From: Alphaproteobacteria bacterium
GTDB taxonomy: Bacteria; Pseudomonadota; Alphaproteobacteria; CACIAM-22H2
Assembly (NCBI GenBank): GCA_016869415.1
Contig: VGEI01000171.1
Location: 1 to 7,530, forward strand
Direction: 5' to 3'
Length of the DNA: 7,530 nt
Every line of letters starts with the position of its first letter. The stretch's first letter is position 1. Shown one piece after another: positions 6,177-7,530 of the stretch. The notes below the pieces were generated by a model. It ran no database searches. It had not been told where the DNA came from and worked only from the letters and a program-made list of their open reading frames with translations. The position numbers and the translations under genes are program-made.

Positions 6177-7439
6177 CTAGCGCATCACCCGCGCAAGGCG
6201 CTGGTTCATGTCGCTTAGCGCCTGGTCGCTGGTCCGCGTGCCGGCGAGGAAGGCGTTCATGTTCGAGCGGATGATGTCGCTGACCTCGTTGTAGCGCGGG
6301 CTGATGGGACGCGAGCGCGCCGTCAGGACGACGGGCCGCGCCTGTGCGAACCAGGGGTTGGCCTGCAGCACCTCGGCGTCGTCGTAGACCTCGGCGAAGA
6401 CCGGCAGGTGCGAGGCGAGGATGGCCTGCATCTTGGAGACCTCCGGGCTCGAGAGGAACCGGGCCAGTTTCACCGCCTCCGCCTTGTTCTTGCCGAAGGC
6501 GCTGACCGCGACCTGCCAGCCGCCGATGCAGGTCGCGGGCTGGCCGCCGGCGAAGCTGGGCAGCGGCACGACGGCGACCTTGTCCTTGACCTGGGTGTCG
6601 GCGTCGTTCTGGAAGCGGTTCCAGGCATAGCCCCACTGCATGGCGAAGAGCAGGTTGCCGGCCTGGAAGTTGAGCCGCATGCGGTCGGTGACGACCTCGG
6701 CGATGTTGGGCGGCAGGACATTGGCCTGTTTCATCTGCGTCCACAGCTCGAAGGGCTTCTTGGCCGCGGCGGCGTCGAGCTGCAGGCGACCCTGACCGTC
6801 GGTCAGGTTGCCGCCGGCTCCCCACATCGGCACCAGGAAGGTGCAGACCGTGCCTTCGATCGGCGCCCCCGCTGTCTCGAAGCCCCGCAGATTGGCGTTG
6901 CCTTCGCCTTTCAGGACCGTCTGGGCGGTGGTGATCAGCTCCTCCCAGTTCTTGGGCGGCTGCAGCTTGTGCTTCTCCAGCAGATCCTTGCGGAAATAGA
7001 GGAACTGCGCGTCGGCGAAGTACGGCAGGGCAATGACCTTACCGTCGATGATGTTGGCGTCGCGGTAGGCGGGCAGGTAGCGGGCCATGACGGCATTGCG
7101 CTCGGCGCCGAGATAGGTGTCGAGCGGCTCGGCCCATTGCTGGGCGGCCCACTGCGCCGGGCGAATGACGTCGATCAGGATGATGTCGAGGACCGAATCC
7201 CGCGCCGAGAGCACGGTGTTCAGATATTGCTGCTGCACGTCGGAGGTGGCGCCGCCGACCTCGACCTCGGCTTTCACGTTGGGATTACGCTGCTGATAGA
7301 GGTCGAGGATCTTGCGCATCACGTCGGGGCGTTGCTGGCCGCCGGTGAACACGCGCAGGGTCGTCTGCTGCGCTTCGGCAGCGGACGCGAGCAGCGGCAA
7401 CGCGAGCGCGGCCGCGGCGGCAAGTCGGAACAGGGTCAT
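6177..7439 (-). CDS. Sugar ABC transporter periplasmic substrate-binding protein (CUT1)
   Basis: This is a 420-residue extracytoplasmic solute-binding protein of the family-1 (maltose-type) class. It delivers a sugar, probably an oligosaccharide or glycoside, to the two permeases. The N terminus MTLFRLAAAAALALPLLASAAEA is a Sec signal peptide, with likely cleavage after Ala23 (AEA-QQ); no lipobox cysteine is seen, so the mature protein is soluble in the periplasm. Family marks include ILIDVIRPAQWAAQQWAEPLD (87-107), LPYFADAQFLYFRKDLL (138-154), PKNWEEL (162-168), FLVPMWGAGG (201-210) and CIGGWQVAVS (304-313). These segments recall trehalose/maltose-binding proteins such as ThuE and the Thermococcus litoralis protein, a tentative hint of an alpha-glycoside ligand. 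The mature form has two cysteines, Cys199 and Cys304. ATG 7439 has a strong ribosome site 6 nt upstream. The gene lies 39 nt after the ATPase stop and 6 nt before the first permease. Confidence 0.95.
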   Translation of the reverse strand: MTLFRLAAAAALALPLLASAAEAQQTTLRVFTGGQQRPDVMRKILDLYQQRNPNVKAEVEVGGATSDVQQQYLNTVLSARDSVLDIILIDVIRPAQWAAQQWAEPLDTYLGAERNAVMARYLPAYRDANIIDGKVIALPYFADAQFLYFRKDLLEKHKLQPPKNWEELITTAQTVLKGEGNANLRGFETAGAPIEGTVCTFLVPMWGAGGNLTDGQGRLQLDAAAAKKPFELWTQMKQANVLPPNIAEVVTDRMRLNFQAGNLLFAMQWGYAWNRFQNDADTQVKDKVAVVPLPSFAGGQPATCIGGWQVAVSAFGKNKAEAVKLARFLSSPEVSKMQAILASHLPVFAEVYDDAEVLQANPWFAQARPVVLTARSRPISPRYNEVSDIIRSNMNAFLAGTRTSDQALSDMNQRLARVMR

Positions 7440-7445
7440 GGCGGG

Positions 7446-7451
7446 CCTCCT
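7446..7451 (-). promoter_or_regulatory. Strong Shine-Dalgarno site of the binding-protein gene
   Basis: The minus strand reads AGGAGG, with six bases between it and ATG 7439. It is the only consensus ribosome site I see in the window; the downstream genes have weak sites and overlap their neighbours. This fits the usual need for more binding protein than membrane subunits. It also fixes the start of the binding protein. Confidence 0.85.
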
Positions 7452-7478
7452 CTAGGGTCTCTTGCTATGTGAGCGATG

Positions 7479-7530
7479 CTACCAGCCCGGGCCGCGGATG
7501 GCGGCCTCGGTCTTTGGGTCGAAGAGATGA
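7479..7530 (-). CDS. Sugar ABC transporter ATP-binding protein (MalK/UgpC type), C-terminal end only
   Basis: Only the last 17 codons and one extra base are inside the window, ending in TAG at 7481-7479. The translated tail is HLFDPKTEAAIRGPGW. The HLFDP(x)T pattern is the typical last segment of the regulatory TOBE/OB domain of CUT1 ATPases, where a conserved 'hlFD..tG..l' motif closes the protein. Its place just upstream of a binding protein and two permeases supports the call: it would power import by ATP hydrolysis at the cytoplasmic face. None of the nucleotide-binding motifs can be seen here, so the assignment rests on this short tail and on context. Confidence 0.75.
   Translation of the reverse strand, partial: HLFDPKTEAAIRGPGW

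Noticed and set aside
5227..6825. Long open extension upstream of the second permease, giving an apparent 810-residue protein
   Set aside because: The extension crosses the first permease and part of the binding-protein gene in the wrong frame and is low-complexity Arg/Ala/Gly. Permease similarity starts exactly at ATG 5226.
6408..7472. 354-codon open frame on the plus strand
   Set aside because: It is antisense to the binding-protein gene, with Gly/Asp/Val-rich composition, no family motif and the mirror codon pattern of the real gene.

Overview
The window is a compact stretch of a high-GC bacterial chromosome. All eight genes lie on the minus strand, so transcription runs from high to low coordinates. 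High GC in the third codon position, Alphaproteobacteria-like protein sequences (the dehydrogenase closely resembles Caulobacter XylB as I remember it) and the plsY-dprA pair suggest an alphaproteobacterium, possibly from the Rhodospirillales/Hyphomicrobiales side. The genus cannot be told from this window.

Layout in order of transcription: the last 17 codons of a CUT1-type sugar ABC transporter ATPase (7479-7530); a periplasmic sugar-binding protein (6177-7439); two inner-membrane permeases of the MalF/UgpA and MalG/UgpE types (5223-6170 and 4393-5226); a cytoplasmic GH31 alpha-glycosidase (2324-4393); and an NAD(P)-dependent short-chain dehydrogenase resembling D-xylose 1-dehydrogenase XylB (1569-2327). 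After a 45-base gap come two housekeeping genes: plsY, the acyl-phosphate:glycerol-3-phosphate acyltransferase (885-1523), and dprA, the DNA-processing/RecA-loading protein. The dprA gene starts at a TTG and runs off the left edge (1-888).

The first six genes form one catabolic unit. The binding protein captures a sugar in the periplasm and the two permeases plus the ATPase import it. The GH31 enzyme, which has no signal peptide, would cleave an alpha-glycosidic bond in the cytoplasm, and the dehydrogenase would oxidise the released aldose to an aldonolactone. Junctions are very tight (6 nt, 4-nt overlap, 1-nt overlap, 4-nt overlap), implying a polycistronic and translationally coupled mRNA. 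The promoter and any regulator lie to the right of the window.

The most interesting points are the pairing of importer, GH31 and XylB-like dehydrogenase; a GH31 active site that keeps both catalytic aspartates but lacks the residues that give YicI its xylose specificity; the missing distal C-terminal domain of that enzyme; and the position of this sugar operon directly upstream of plsY-dprA. I see no RNA genes, mobile elements, CRISPR arrays or convincing terminators. No stretch longer than 45 bases is non-coding.
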